DNA from: a virus
Virus record (IMG/VR): IMGVR_UViG_3300035701_001393
Span: 1-25,340 of that record
DNA: 25,340 bases
Reading direction: 5' to 3' (one strand)
Shown here: piece after piece, positions 14,238 to 20,712 of the stretch
Numbering within the stretch: position 1 is the first letter of the stretch
How the letters are laid out: every line of letters starts with the position of its first letter
Program-made: the position numbers and the translations under genes
Notes under the pieces: generated by a model
Databases searched by the model: none
What the model was told of the DNA's origin: nothing
What the model saw: only the letters and a program-made list of their open reading frames with translations

Positions 14238-14513
14238 GTGAAGATTGAAATAACTGGCGACCCAGTAATCGATAACCTGAAGAGCCGGAAGGAAACAACC
14301 GTCTCTAAAATTCAGGAGTTGGCTTATAAGCGACTTCAGCTGACCAGACAAGTCGAGGAAATCGACAAGTTTATCGGTCAACTCGAGGGCGCTTCAGTGG
14401 CCAATGAACTGGTACAGAAGGATATTGATTCACGGAGAGCTATAACCCAAGCACAAAAAGAGGCAGACGAAAAGAAAACTGCCGAAAAAGTAACAAAGAA
14501 GGAGGTTCAATAA
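14238..14513 (+). CDS. Coiled-coil hypothetical protein in the head operon
   Basis: A 91-aa protein with a GTG start and AAGGAG five bases upstream. It is almost wholly helical and charged (DNLKSRKETTVSKIQELAYKR...QVEEIDKFIGQLEG), ending in a Lys/Glu/Ala-rich tail. It lies between the decoration-like and major capsid genes. It could be a small assembly or scaffold-associated protein, but the family is not recognised. Its last codons overlap the capsid gene's ribosome binding site (AAGGAGG). Confidence 0.65.
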   Translation: MKIEITGDPVIDNLKSRKETTVSKIQELAYKRLQLTRQVEEIDKFIGQLEGASVANELVQKDIDSRRAITQAQKEADEKKTAEKVTKKEVQ

Positions 14514-14514
14514 T

Positions 14515-15663
14515 ATGGAACTTATGAAGTTAATGGAAGGATGGGATGGCTACCATGCCATCTCTGAGATAAAAAAGCCTGAAGATTGGAAACAGCGGCT
14601 TGCCAAAGTTCAAGAAGTGCTTTCCAACGCTTCAAGGTTGCCTCAGTGGAAGGCTGAATATGTGATAAGGGAAGCTATGACCACATCGGACTTTCCTTTG
14701 CTGTTCGCCGATGTCACTGACAGGCAAGTGTTAGCGGCTTACCAAGCCATCGAACCTGTCTGGAAACAGTACATGCGGATAGGCAAGATAAACAGACTCT
14801 ATCCGTGGGTGGGTGGTAAAAGATTCGCCATCGCTAATACCGGCATGATTCTTGGCGAGGTAGCCGAGAAGGGTGAATACCTGCCCGTCAAGAAAACCGA
14901 AACCAAGTTCGATGTCTATGCCAGGAAGTACGGCAACCAGTTAGACATTTCTTGGGAAGCCATACTCGCGGATGATCTGGGGGCGCTACAGAACACCCCC
15001 AATGAATTTGCATGGCTGGCGGCTAACACTGAGCATTATCTGGCTGTCAACTCTTATGCAAACGATGTAGGCACTCATGCGGGCGGAAACCTGTATGAGG
15101 TCGGCGTGAATGCCGGAGTCCTGCCGCTTACCATCGGCAACCTCGAATTGGATGTGGCTAGGATGCAGGCATTCAGGCATCCAAGCGGACAGCCGATGCG
15201 GAACCGCCCGAAGTTTCTCGTTATCTCTGATGGTGGATTGGAGTTTACCGCTCGACAAATCCTGACCTCGGCTAACAAGATGTGGATAACGGATGCTGAT
15301 GTTGGCTTGACTGTACCGGTTGCGATGCCGACAACCAACGTCCTAGCCCAGTATGGTTTGCAGCTCGTGATAGACCCTTGGCTATCGATTGCTGGCACTG
15401 CTGGCTTTACACAGAATACCTGGTATCTGTTTGCCGACCCAGCAAATATCGCAGCCGTGGAATGCGATTACTTGCAAGGCCATGAGAATCCCGAAATCTG
15501 CATGAAGGCTTCGGATAAGGTCTCGGTAGGTGGAGGCGATGTTGGCCCAATGACCGGCGATTTTGCTACCGACAACATTCTCTACAGGGTGAGACAGTGT
15601 TTCGGCGCAAACAAGCTGGATTGGCGAGCGACTTACGTCAACACCGTTGCCGATACGAGGTAA
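14515..15663 (+). CDS. Major capsid protein
   Basis: A 382-aa protein with a strong AAGGAGG ribosome binding site. Length, position after protease/scaffold and before the connector genes, and sequence features (RLYPWVGGKRFAIANTG, a long EKGEYLPVKKTETKFDVYARKYGNQLDISWEAIL strand-loop-strand and C-terminal FATDNILYRVRQCFGANKLDWRATY) fit an HK97-fold major head subunit of the Mu-like/ClpP-associated kind. The N-terminal ~50 residues (EDWKQRLAKVQEVLSN) are helical. No decisive sequence motif exists for this fold, so the call rests mainly on context. A stem-loop follows the stop codon. Confidence 0.85.
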   Translation: MELMKLMEGWDGYHAISEIKKPEDWKQRLAKVQEVLSNASRLPQWKAEYVIREAMTTSDFPLLFADVTDRQVLAAYQAIEPVWKQYMRIGKINRLYPWVGGKRFAIANTGMILGEVAEKGEYLPVKKTETKFDVYARKYGNQLDISWEAILADDLGALQNTPNEFAWLAANTEHYLAVNSYANDVGTHAGGNLYEVGVNAGVLPLTIGNLELDVARMQAFRHPSGQPMRNRPKFLVISDGGLEFTARQILTSANKMWITDADVGLTVPVAMPTTNVLAQYGLQLVIDPWLSIAGTAGFTQNTWYLFADPANIAAVECDYLQGHENPEICMKASDKVSVGGGDVGPMTGDFATDNILYRVRQCFGANKLDWRATYVNTVADTR

Positions 15664-15673
15664 ATTTTGCTCT

Positions 15674-15714
15674 TAGAGGGGGAGGTTGGAGGTCACCCCT
15701 TCCCTCTCCCTCTA
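15674..15714 (+). other. Stem-loop after the capsid gene
   Basis: TAGAGGGGGAGG (15674-15685) pairs with CCTCTCCCTCTA (15703-15714) in a 12-bp stem with one G-U pair. The loop is 17 bases. No T run follows, so it is not a standard terminator. It fills most of the 71-base gap between the capsid gene and the next gene. It may protect the 3' end of capsid mRNA or lower read-through. Confidence 0.55.
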
Positions 15715-15734
15715 GGGGGACTGAGAGGTGAGAT

Positions 15735-16013
15735 ATGCAATCTGTAATTGACTTCCCTTGGGAAGTAAAGAATGTAACCGGAACACTTCTAGTTAAGACT
15801 GGCACTGGTGCGCTACATACCATTGTTGTCAATTCAATAGCAGCACAGAGTTCAGTTGCCATATATGACGGCCTGACTGCTGCTGGCACTCTGCTCGGAA
15901 CTTTGACCGCAGCAACTTCGCATCCGGTGACCTTGATGTATGGTGCCAGAATTTCAACTGGAATCTACATCGTTATAACTGGCACAGCTGATTTGACAGT
16001 AACTTATAAATAG
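15735..16013 (+). CDS. Small beta-rich structural protein
   Basis: A 92-aa protein with a GAGGTGA ribosome binding site. It is rich in Thr, Val, Ala and Gly with alternating strands (TGTLLVKTGTGALHTIVVNSI, SSVAIYDGLTAAGTLLGTLTA, GIYIVITGTADLTVTYK). This pattern, including VAIYDG and a final ADLTVTYK, is frequent in small phage capsid or fibre accessory proteins. It directly follows the major capsid gene, so a head decoration role is likely. The family is not identified with certainty. Confidence 0.65.
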   Translation: MQSVIDFPWEVKNVTGTLLVKTGTGALHTIVVNSIAAQSSVAIYDGLTAAGTLLGTLTAATSHPVTLMYGARISTGIYIVITGTADLTVTYK

Positions 16014-16020
16014 GAGAGTT

Positions 16021-16185
16021 ATGGCAGCGACCTATGTATGGGATAAAAATAAAAAGCGGTGGGTGCTTGTTTCAGATATTGTTATTCCTGAATTCACTCC
16101 TCCACCTAACAAATATAAAGTTACTAATTTATATGTCGACCCACCAACAAAAAGATTAGTTGTGGAATATGATTCTAAGATATAA
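16021..16185 (+). CDS. Small hypothetical protein
   Basis: A 54-aa frame with a clear AGGAGAG ribosome binding site (16013-16019) and ATG at 16021. It begins MAATYVWDKNKKRWVLVSD, has a PEFTPPPNKYKV linker and ends with a strand YVDPPTKRLVVEYDSKI. Similar short proteins with an LxVDPxTxRLxVEYD ending occur beside phage fibre genes. The next gene has its own AAGGAGG just after the stop. It is probably part of the capsid or fibre accessory set. Confidence 0.6.
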   Translation: MAATYVWDKNKKRWVLVSDIVIPEFTPPPNKYKVTNLYVDPPTKRLVVEYDSKI

Positions 16186-16196
16186 GGAGGTGCAAA

Positions 16197-16475
16197 ATGG
16201 CGATAGAGAAAATCTATTTAGACCCAAATGCAGCAGCTTATGCGGACTTAGCAGACTTGGATTCTGTGGCTGCGGCTAAATTGGCAGGTATTGCAGCGGG
16301 AGCTGAAGTAAATCCTACTGCTACGGCTATTCGGGATAGTATAGTCGGGCTTGCAGACGATGCCCGTAAGATTGTTATCAGCAGACCTACATCAGGGCAG
16401 AAAAAGATTTACGCATTACAGACGCATTCAGACGGTAAACAGGAAATAGAGCAGAGCGATACGGCTGAGAGTTAA
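16197..16475 (+). CDS. Fibre-associated small protein
   Basis: A 92-aa protein with AAGGAGG seven bases upstream. It contains KLAGIAAGAEVNPTATAI, close to the KLxGIxxGAxxN segment that recurs in tail fibre proteins, followed by a beta-rich C-terminus (KIVISRPTSGQKKIYALQTHSDGKQ). The resemblance suggests a small fibre or trimer-forming surface protein. Its place is between major capsid and head-tail connector genes, so it may be on the head and not the tail. Confidence 0.6.
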   Translation: MAIEKIYLDPNAAAYADLADLDSVAAAKLAGIAAGAEVNPTATAIRDSIVGLADDARKIVISRPTSGQKKIYALQTHSDGKQEIEQSDTAES

Positions 16476-16476
16476 A

Positions 16477-16905
16477 ATGGCTGCTGAAAAGAAATATCCT
16501 GGCCATCCAGAGTTAACAGCAGGAGAGGCAACTGCGTTGCATAGTCACGCTGTTAATACTTTCCCTGTTGGTGCTGTCTTTCTTGCTGTGGTTAATACTG
16601 ATCCCAATGCCCTACTTGGGTATGGTACTTGGAGTCAGATAGCTCAGGGGCAGTTTCTGGTTGGTCAAAAGGCAACTGATGCCGACTTTGATGTTGCAGA
16701 AGAGACAGGTGGGGCAAAGACCCATACGCATACCGACCATCCCGCAACAGCAACTAGCACCTTTGCCGCTACTTCTAAACTTGGAACTAGCACGGCTAAT
16801 ACAGCAACGATTGGGCATAGCCATAATACTCCAATACTAAGTCACAGTTCACCAAGCCACTTGCCACCATATTTCGTAGTTTATGTTTGGAAAAGGACGG
16901 CATAG
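16477..16905 (+). CDS. Collar/fibre-type receptor-binding protein
   Basis: A 142-aa protein. LTAGEATALHSHA (~12-24) is a fibre trimerisation-like stretch. FPVGAVFLAVVNTDPNALLGYGTW (~28-51) and GQFLVG (~57) form a phage tail-collar/fibre tip start. The C-terminus has THTHTDH, GHSHN, a run of His/Ser and PPYFVVYVWKR, the standard end of such fibre proteins. The HxH motifs bind metal in the related T4 gp12 tip. It would bind a host surface structure. It is short and lies in the head module, so a head fibre is plausible. It overlaps a possible longer start of the next gene. Confidence 0.75.
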   Translation: MAAEKKYPGHPELTAGEATALHSHAVNTFPVGAVFLAVVNTDPNALLGYGTWSQIAQGQFLVGQKATDADFDVAEETGGAKTHTHTDHPATATSTFAATSKLGTSTANTATIGHSHNTPILSHSSPSHLPPYFVVYVWKRTA

Positions 16906-16909
16906 AAAA

Positions 16910-17257
16910 ATGTCATTTACTTATGTTCTTACAACTAATATCGGTAAAGTCAGGCTGAAAATAGCAGATACTGATGGTACTTCTTTTCACTTTACCGATG
17001 AGGAGATACAGGTCTTCTTAGATGAGGCCAGTGATGACATTTTGCTTGCGGCAGCCTTAGCTCTTGAAGCATGGGCAGCTTCTTTATCAGAGAGTTCTAC
17101 CAGCGAAAAGATAGGCGACTATGCCTACACAAAGAAACAAACAGACAATATGCTTGCTCTGGCTCAACGATACCGTGACGCCTCTGGCTCCGGGCCAGTA
17201 GTAGATTATGCGGAGATGGACTTGGCGGCAATCGGTGAATTTGAGGAGAGCGAATGA
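16910..17257 (+). CDS. Head-tail connector, gp6-like
   Basis: A 115-aa helical protein of the gp6/gp15-like connector family. It has the typical start TTNIGKVRLKIADTDGT, FTDEEIQVFLDEASDDILLAAALALEAWAAS and a later helix DNMLALAQRYRD. It forms the ring between portal and stopper. An ATG at 16883 would add nine residues and overlap the fibre gene. The ATG at 16910 (MSFTYVLTT) agrees better with family starts, although AAGGA is 12 bases away. The stop overlaps the next gene by ATGA. Confidence 0.82.
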   Translation: MSFTYVLTTNIGKVRLKIADTDGTSFHFTDEEIQVFLDEASDDILLAAALALEAWAASLSESSTSEKIGDYAYTKKQTDNMLALAQRYRDASGSGPVVDYAEMDLAAIGEFEESE

Positions 17258-17580
17258 GCTATACCGATTTATTGATAAACACCGCCACTATCAGGCGTTT
17301 TACTGCAGGCGCTCAAGATGCCTATGGCAACCCTGTAAAGACATGGGCTAACCATCTTGTAAGTCAGCCATGCCGTTATAGCGAGCCCAAAAACAATGAA
17401 ATCAAAGTTGGTGCTGAGGTACTTATCTATGACCTCGATTTATTTATGAACGATGTAGATATCACCGCCCAGGACAGGGTTGTTTTGAATAGTGTGACCT
17501 ACGAAATCTTAGGCGTGAAGGATAGACAAAATGGAATGGCGGCACACCACAAAGAGTTAGCAATAAGGACAGTAAAATGA
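17254..17580 (+). CDS. Head-tail stopper (head closure protein)
   Basis: A 108-aa beta-barrel protein of the SPP1 gp16/head-tail adaptor type. Features are ATIRRFTAGAQDAYGNPVKTW near the start, CRYSEPKNNEIKVG, the conserved DITAQDRVVLNSVTYEILGVKDRQ and a final HHKELAIRTVK. It closes the connector after packaging and docks the tail. It overlaps both neighbours by ATGA, in the usual connector gene order. Confidence 0.82.
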   Translation: MSYTDLLINTATIRRFTAGAQDAYGNPVKTWANHLVSQPCRYSEPKNNEIKVGAEVLIYDLDLFMNDVDITAQDRVVLNSVTYEILGVKDRQNGMAAHHKELAIRTVK

Positions 17581-17942
17581 GAATGAATGTTACGATAGAT
17601 TTGAACCTAAAGACCAAAGAGGCTACTGAGACAGTCGTGAAGGCTGCCAGGTTAGCCATGAGGGATACTGTTCAGGATATTCAGCAAGAAGCTATACATT
17701 GCCATCCTTATAAAGACCGAACTGCGACCAATACTCGTTCAATAGGATTTGAGGTTAGCGGTGCCGGCAGCAATAGAATCGTAGACCCCAATAAAATAGA
17801 AGGCGCAGTCTATAGCGAATCTGGCTATGGCGGGTTCTTGGAAACAGGCACAGTGAAGATGAGTGCCTATCCTTACATCAAACCCGCTGCCGATAAAAAG
17901 CTTCCTAACTTTCCTCAGAGAATGAAGGCGCACTTGCCATGA
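17577..17942 (+). CDS. Tail completion protein, HK97 gp10-like
   Basis: A 121-aa protein. It has an N-terminal helix with LAMRDTVQDIQQEAIHCHPYKDRTATNTRSI, then GAVYSESGYGGFLETGTVKMSAYPYIKPAADK, the signature of the HK97 gp10 family (an E-x-G-T-xxM-x-A-x-P-Y-xxPA motif). It acts at the head-tail joint. It overlaps the stopper gene and the tail terminator gene by ATGA, in the conserved order stopper, gp10, terminator. Confidence 0.85.
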   Translation: MRMNVTIDLNLKTKEATETVVKAARLAMRDTVQDIQQEAIHCHPYKDRTATNTRSIGFEVSGAGSNRIVDPNKIEGAVYSESGYGGFLETGTVKMSAYPYIKPAADKKLPNFPQRMKAHLP

Positions 17943-18328
17943 TAGATACTAACGCAGTCATAAAATCTTACTTAGCCAGCGATGCTGCTCTGGCAATATT
18001 GGTGTCAACTCGAATTTATTGCCCGCGCTTACCAGAGAATGCAACCTTACCAGCGATAGGATTTTTTACCAGAGGCGGAACTTCAACACCTTATATCCCA
18101 GGGATGCCGGCGCCCAGCGTTCAATTCGATTGCTGGGCTTCAAGTCCTATAGTGGCCAGACAGGTCTATCGTGCTCTCTACGATGCTTTACAGGGAATAC
18201 AAAATGTAAAGGTGGGCTCTAATTATATTTTAAGCGCGCGAGAAGAGGTACAGGGACAAGATTTAGTCGATTCCGAAGTGCAGGGTTACTTTCGGGTACT
18301 TTCATTTTGGGAAATTATGTTAAGGTGA
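17939..18328 (+). CDS. Tail terminator (DUF3168-like)
   Basis: A 129-aa protein with the DUF3168-like layout: helix IDTNAVIKSYLASDAALAILV, then RIYCPRLPENATLPAIGFF, VQFDCWASSPIVARQVYRALYDAL and a C-terminal strand region ending WEIMLR. Tail terminators cap the tail tube and join it to the head. The last 18 bases (18311-18328) recur with changes as the end of the following HNH gene (18969-18986). Confidence 0.8.
   Translation: MIDTNAVIKSYLASDAALAILVSTRIYCPRLPENATLPAIGFFTRGGTSTPYIPGMPAPSVQFDCWASSPIVARQVYRALYDALQGIQNVKVGSNYILSAREEVQGQDLVDSEVQGYFRVLSFWEIMLR
18311..18328 (+). repeat. 3' end of tail terminator, original copy
   Basis: The 18 bases ending in the stop codon (gaaattatgttaaggtga) match 14 of 18 positions of the bases ending the HNH gene at 18969-18986 (gagattatggtgagatga). 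Both encode EIM-x-R and stop. Each copy carries the purine-rich bases preceding the next start codon, so the HNH insertion kept the spacing to the following gene. Confidence 0.5.
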
Positions 18329-18335
18329 TATGACT

Positions 18336-18986
18336 ATGCCAGAATTAGGAATTCAAAAAAGAGGTATTGAAATAGGAAGGAAGGGTACTAATACTTGGCA
18401 ATGGTGTGCTTGTCCTAAATGTGGTAAGGAACGTTGGGTTTATCTTAGATACGGTAAGCCTGTTTCGATACATTGTGTCCAATGTCGTGGTTATATTTTA
18501 ACACCTGCAAGAATTAAAGTGCATGAATCACAAAGAGGGATACCAAGAAAACCTGGTATTATCAAAAGTGGTAAAGAATCCCATGCCTATAAAGATGGTA
18601 AAAGTAGAACTGTTCAAGGCTATATAAAAATACTTCTAGCCCCTGATGATTTCTTTTATCCGATGGCAAATTCTAAACATTATGTCTTAGAGCATCGCCT
18701 TGTGGTCGCTAAAGCTCTAGGTAGATGCCTACAACCCTGGGAACTCGTGCATCACAAAAATGGAATTAAAGATGATAACCGTTATCCTGAGAATTTAGAA
18801 TTAACCTTGATTGGTTCTCATAGTAGAGAACATGGCAAGGGTTATCGTGATGGTTATCAAAAGGGATTGATTGATGGTAGAAATAAGCAAATAGAATCAC
18901 TTAAATCACGAATTGAGATTTTAGAATCACGTTTAACTATCCTTGAAGCAGAGCAAGCAATTCCCAATGAGATTATGGTGAGATGA
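18336..18986 (+). CDS. Free-standing HNH endonuclease
   Basis: A 216-aa homing-type nuclease. An N-terminal zinc ribbon (CPKCGKERW...CVQCRG) is followed by a DNA-contacting linker, then the HNH core: YVLEHRLVVAKALGR, VHHKNGIKDDNRYPENLEL with the His-His and Asn residues of the beta-beta-alpha metal site. A C-terminal coiled coil (QIESLKSRIEILESRLTILE) follows. AAGGTG (18322-18327) fits the ATG at 18336. An ATG two codons earlier is too close. The gene splits tail terminator from the tail module, as mobile nucleases do. Its DNA is more AT-rich than the neighbours. The last residues EIMVR copy the upstream gene's EIMLR. Confidence 0.9.
   Translation: MPELGIQKRGIEIGRKGTNTWQWCACPKCGKERWVYLRYGKPVSIHCVQCRGYILTPARIKVHESQRGIPRKPGIIKSGKESHAYKDGKSRTVQGYIKILLAPDDFFYPMANSKHYVLEHRLVVAKALGRCLQPWELVHHKNGIKDDNRYPENLELTLIGSHSREHGKGYRDGYQKGLIDGRNKQIESLKSRIEILESRLTILEAEQAIPNEIMVR
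18969..18986 (+). repeat. 3' end of tail terminator, duplicated at the HNH gene end
   Basis: This is the second copy of the sequence at 18311-18328, here fused in frame to the HNH gene. The following gene starts inside it by ATGA. See the HNH entry. Confidence 0.5.
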
Positions 18987-19249
18987 GCAAAAAACACAAA
19001 AGGAGAATTGAAGAGATGATAGACATAGACCCTGAGAAGGATATGCCCTTACCTGAGCGGTTAAAGGTGGATAATCAGACACCTACGGTTACAGAAGAGC
19101 CTACAGAAGCCCCTGTGCAGCCACTAGAGGCTAAAATTGAGGCATCTAAGGTAAAAAAGGTAATACCAGAGCCAGAAGTAGTCGAACCTGACTCTGAGGA
19201 GATAATCAAGGCGCGCAAAAACGCACATCAAGCAATGTTAAGGAGGTAA
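18983..19249 (+). CDS. Hypothetical Pro/Glu-rich protein
   Basis: An 88-aa protein, strongly charged and probably disordered (PTVTEEPTEAPVQPLEAKIEASKVKKVIPEPEVVEP), with a basic N-terminus and a short helix (EEIIKARKNAHQAMLRR) at the end. It overlaps the HNH gene stop by ATGA. Before the HNH insertion it was presumably next to the tail terminator gene. No family is recognised. A role as a small tail-assembly factor is possible. Confidence 0.55.
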   Translation: MSKKHKRRIEEMIDIDPEKDMPLPERLKVDNQTPTVTEEPTEAPVQPLEAKIEASKVKKVIPEPEVVEPDSEEIIKARKNAHQAMLRR

Positions 19250-19251
19250 AT

Positions 19252-19602
19252 ATGGCAGACCAAACAATGACAGTAACTAATCTAACGGCAAGCATCACAG
19301 ACTTGGCAGCACATGCCAATAGTTTAGCTGGCAATGCAGCCGGAGCTGACTGGTGGTATATGCCCAATGACGGTCATACCGTACTTTTAGTAGATGCGGT
19401 GACTGGCGATACATGGACTTTCACCGCCGTAGCCGATAAATTCGGGCGGACTGAGACGTATACCTTAGTGTTGGCTTCTGGCAAATGGGGTACAACGAAA
19501 ACCATGCTACCTGAACTGTGGAATCAGTCCAATGGATGCGTGAAGTTCAAGCCAACGGTCGGTAATGCAGGTGATAAACTGCTTGCCGTAAGAATCCCAT
19601 AA
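19252..19602 (+). CDS. Hypothetical structural protein
   Basis: A 116-aa beta-rich protein with AAGGAGG upstream. GADWWYMPNDGHTVLLVDAV, TWTFTAVADKFGRTETYTL and LWNQSNGCVKFKPT resemble small structural proteins of phage head or tail modules (a GR-T motif followed by LWN.S.G). It lies directly before the tail tube gene. A tail or decoration role is likely, but no family name can be given with confidence. Confidence 0.65.
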   Translation: MADQTMTVTNLTASITDLAAHANSLAGNAAGADWWYMPNDGHTVLLVDAVTGDTWTFTAVADKFGRTETYTLVLASGKWGTTKTMLPELWNQSNGCVKFKPTVGNAGDKLLAVRIP

Positions 19603-19614
19603 AGGAGGTAAAAT

Positions 19615-20103
19615 ATGGCAAAAACAATAGCGAATGTCTTAGTTGGAGTAGCGACTCTCTATTTTAAGTATCCGGTGGGCGGAAGTTATGTCGAGGTCGG
19701 CTACACTGAAGATGGCGTGAATCTGGAATATAACGCTGACACAGCAGATATCGATGTCGAAGAGGCAACCTTCCCGCTTGCTAGGAAAATCACCAAAGAA
19801 CGGTTATCGGTCAAATGTAATATGGCTGAATCCAGCCTAATAAACATGGACAAGGCCATAGCGGGTTCAGTTTTGGCAGCCAGCACAATTACTATCGGTG
19901 GCGGCATCAACAAAGAAATGTCCATCCAGATAGTCGGCACCAATCCGGCAGGCTTTGCTAGGACAGTCACAATCGCCCTAGCGACCGCTGTGGGAACGGT
20001 AGGTATGAGCTACCGCAAAGGCGAAAAGACAGTTGTTCCGGTGGAGTTCCAAGCCCTGAAGGGTGCCAGCGATGTCTGCACAATAGTCGATGCTGCTGCA
20101 TAA
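19615..20103 (+). CDS. Major tail tube protein (putative)
   Basis: A 162-aa protein with AAGGAGG upstream. The pattern fits a siphovirus tail tube subunit: a beta-sandwich with VEVGYTEDGVNLEYNADTADIDVEEATFPLARKITKERLSVKCNMAESSL, which recalls the GxTxxGV...E..D...D.....P....G..V.V...L.E motif of tube proteins. It also has a late KGEKTVVPVEFQALKG strand. It immediately precedes the tail assembly chaperone pair and the tape measure gene, the usual place for the tube protein. Confidence 0.82.
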   Translation: MAKTIANVLVGVATLYFKYPVGGSYVEVGYTEDGVNLEYNADTADIDVEEATFPLARKITKERLSVKCNMAESSLINMDKAIAGSVLAASTITIGGGINKEMSIQIVGTNPAGFARTVTIALATAVGTVGMSYRKGEKTVVPVEFQALKGASDVCTIVDAAA

Positions 20104-20113
20104 GAGGTGAAAG

Positions 20114-20500
20114 ATGGAACGAACTGAAGAGCAGAAAGTTGCTCGTGCATCAGTGTTTGTCCTATTGGGCGGGAAAGAACACGAGGTCAGGCAGCTTACC
20201 CTTGAGGAATCGAGGGTTTGGAAACAGTCAGTCGCAAAACTATTGACTGAAGGTTTCAAATCAACCAAAGTCACTGCCGATGACCCAGAGAAATTCAGCG
20301 CAGCATTACTTACCTTTATGATAGATGCACCGAATGCTCTGATTGACCTTTTCTTTTCCTATGCCAAAGATTTGAACAGGGGAGAGATAGAAAAAATCGC
20401 AACTGAGTCTGAGATAGCAGTTGCGTGGGAGAAGGTGCGAGAAGTCGCATTCCCTTTAGCGCAAACACTGGTGCAAACGATGGGGAAAATGCTTCCGTAG
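20114..20500 (+). CDS. Tail assembly chaperone (gpG-like)
   Basis: A 128-aa acidic helical protein between tail tube and tape measure genes, the fixed position of lambda gpG-like chaperones. The N-terminus has KEHEVRQLTLEESRVWKQ, a common opening of this family. It coats the tape measure protein before tail tube growth. GAGGTGA lies five bases upstream. The 3' part overlaps a -1 frame that stays open to 20712, with a slippery heptamer at 20452-20458, so a longer gpGT-like form is expected. Confidence 0.78.
   Translation: MERTEEQKVARASVFVLLGGKEHEVRQLTLEESRVWKQSVAKLLTEGFKSTKVTADDPEKFSAALLTFMIDAPNALIDLFFSYAKDLNRGEIEKIATESEIAVAWEKVREVAFPLAQTLVQTMGKMLP
20452..20458 (+). promoter_or_regulatory. 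Slippery heptamer CCCTTTA for -1 frameshifting
   Basis: In the frame of the chaperone gene the bases read C CCT TTA, a perfect X XXY YYZ heptamer. Slippage by one base gives CCC TTT and continues with SANTGANDGENASVG in the -1 frame. The long form would have about 199 residues (115 plus 84). A second, weaker candidate is G GGG AAA at 20482-20488. No downstream structure was worked out. Confidence 0.6.
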
Positions 20501-20712
20501 GTGAAGCCTTTGAGTTCTTTATGGCTGAGTGGCATTTGCCACCGGACTATATTATGTCGCACTGGACAGAAGAGCTTTTTGTGCTGATGATAGACAAATT
20601 GATAGAGCGCAAAAGAAGAGAGATGGTAGCAATAGGCGGTCATAGTGGCCGTGTAGTTTCCGATGAGCAATTTTTCAGAGAAGCAGGAATAAAGGTGAAC
20701 CGTGGCAATTAG
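20458..20712 (+). CDS. Tail assembly chaperone C-terminal part (gpT-like, frameshift product)
   Basis: An 84-codon -1 frame continuing the chaperone gene. It contains FEFFMAEWHLPPDYIMSHWTEELFVLMIDKLIERKRRE, a helical segment typical of the T part, which contacts the tail tube subunit. The frame is open from 20425, where a GTG occurs without a ribosome binding site. The first ATG, at 20521, also lacks one. Frameshifting from the upstream gene is therefore the likely route. The stop overlaps the tape measure start. Confidence 0.72.
   Translation, partial: SANTGANDGENASVGEAFEFFMAEWHLPPDYIMSHWTEELFVLMIDKLIERKRREMVAIGGHSGRVVSDEQFFREAGIKVNRGN

Noticed and set aside
20482-20488. G GGG AAA as the main frameshift site of the chaperone gene
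   Set aside because: After slipping, the A-site tRNA would have to pair with GAA in place of AAA, a poor fit. The C CCT TTA site upstream meets the rule fully. Kept only as a secondary candidate.
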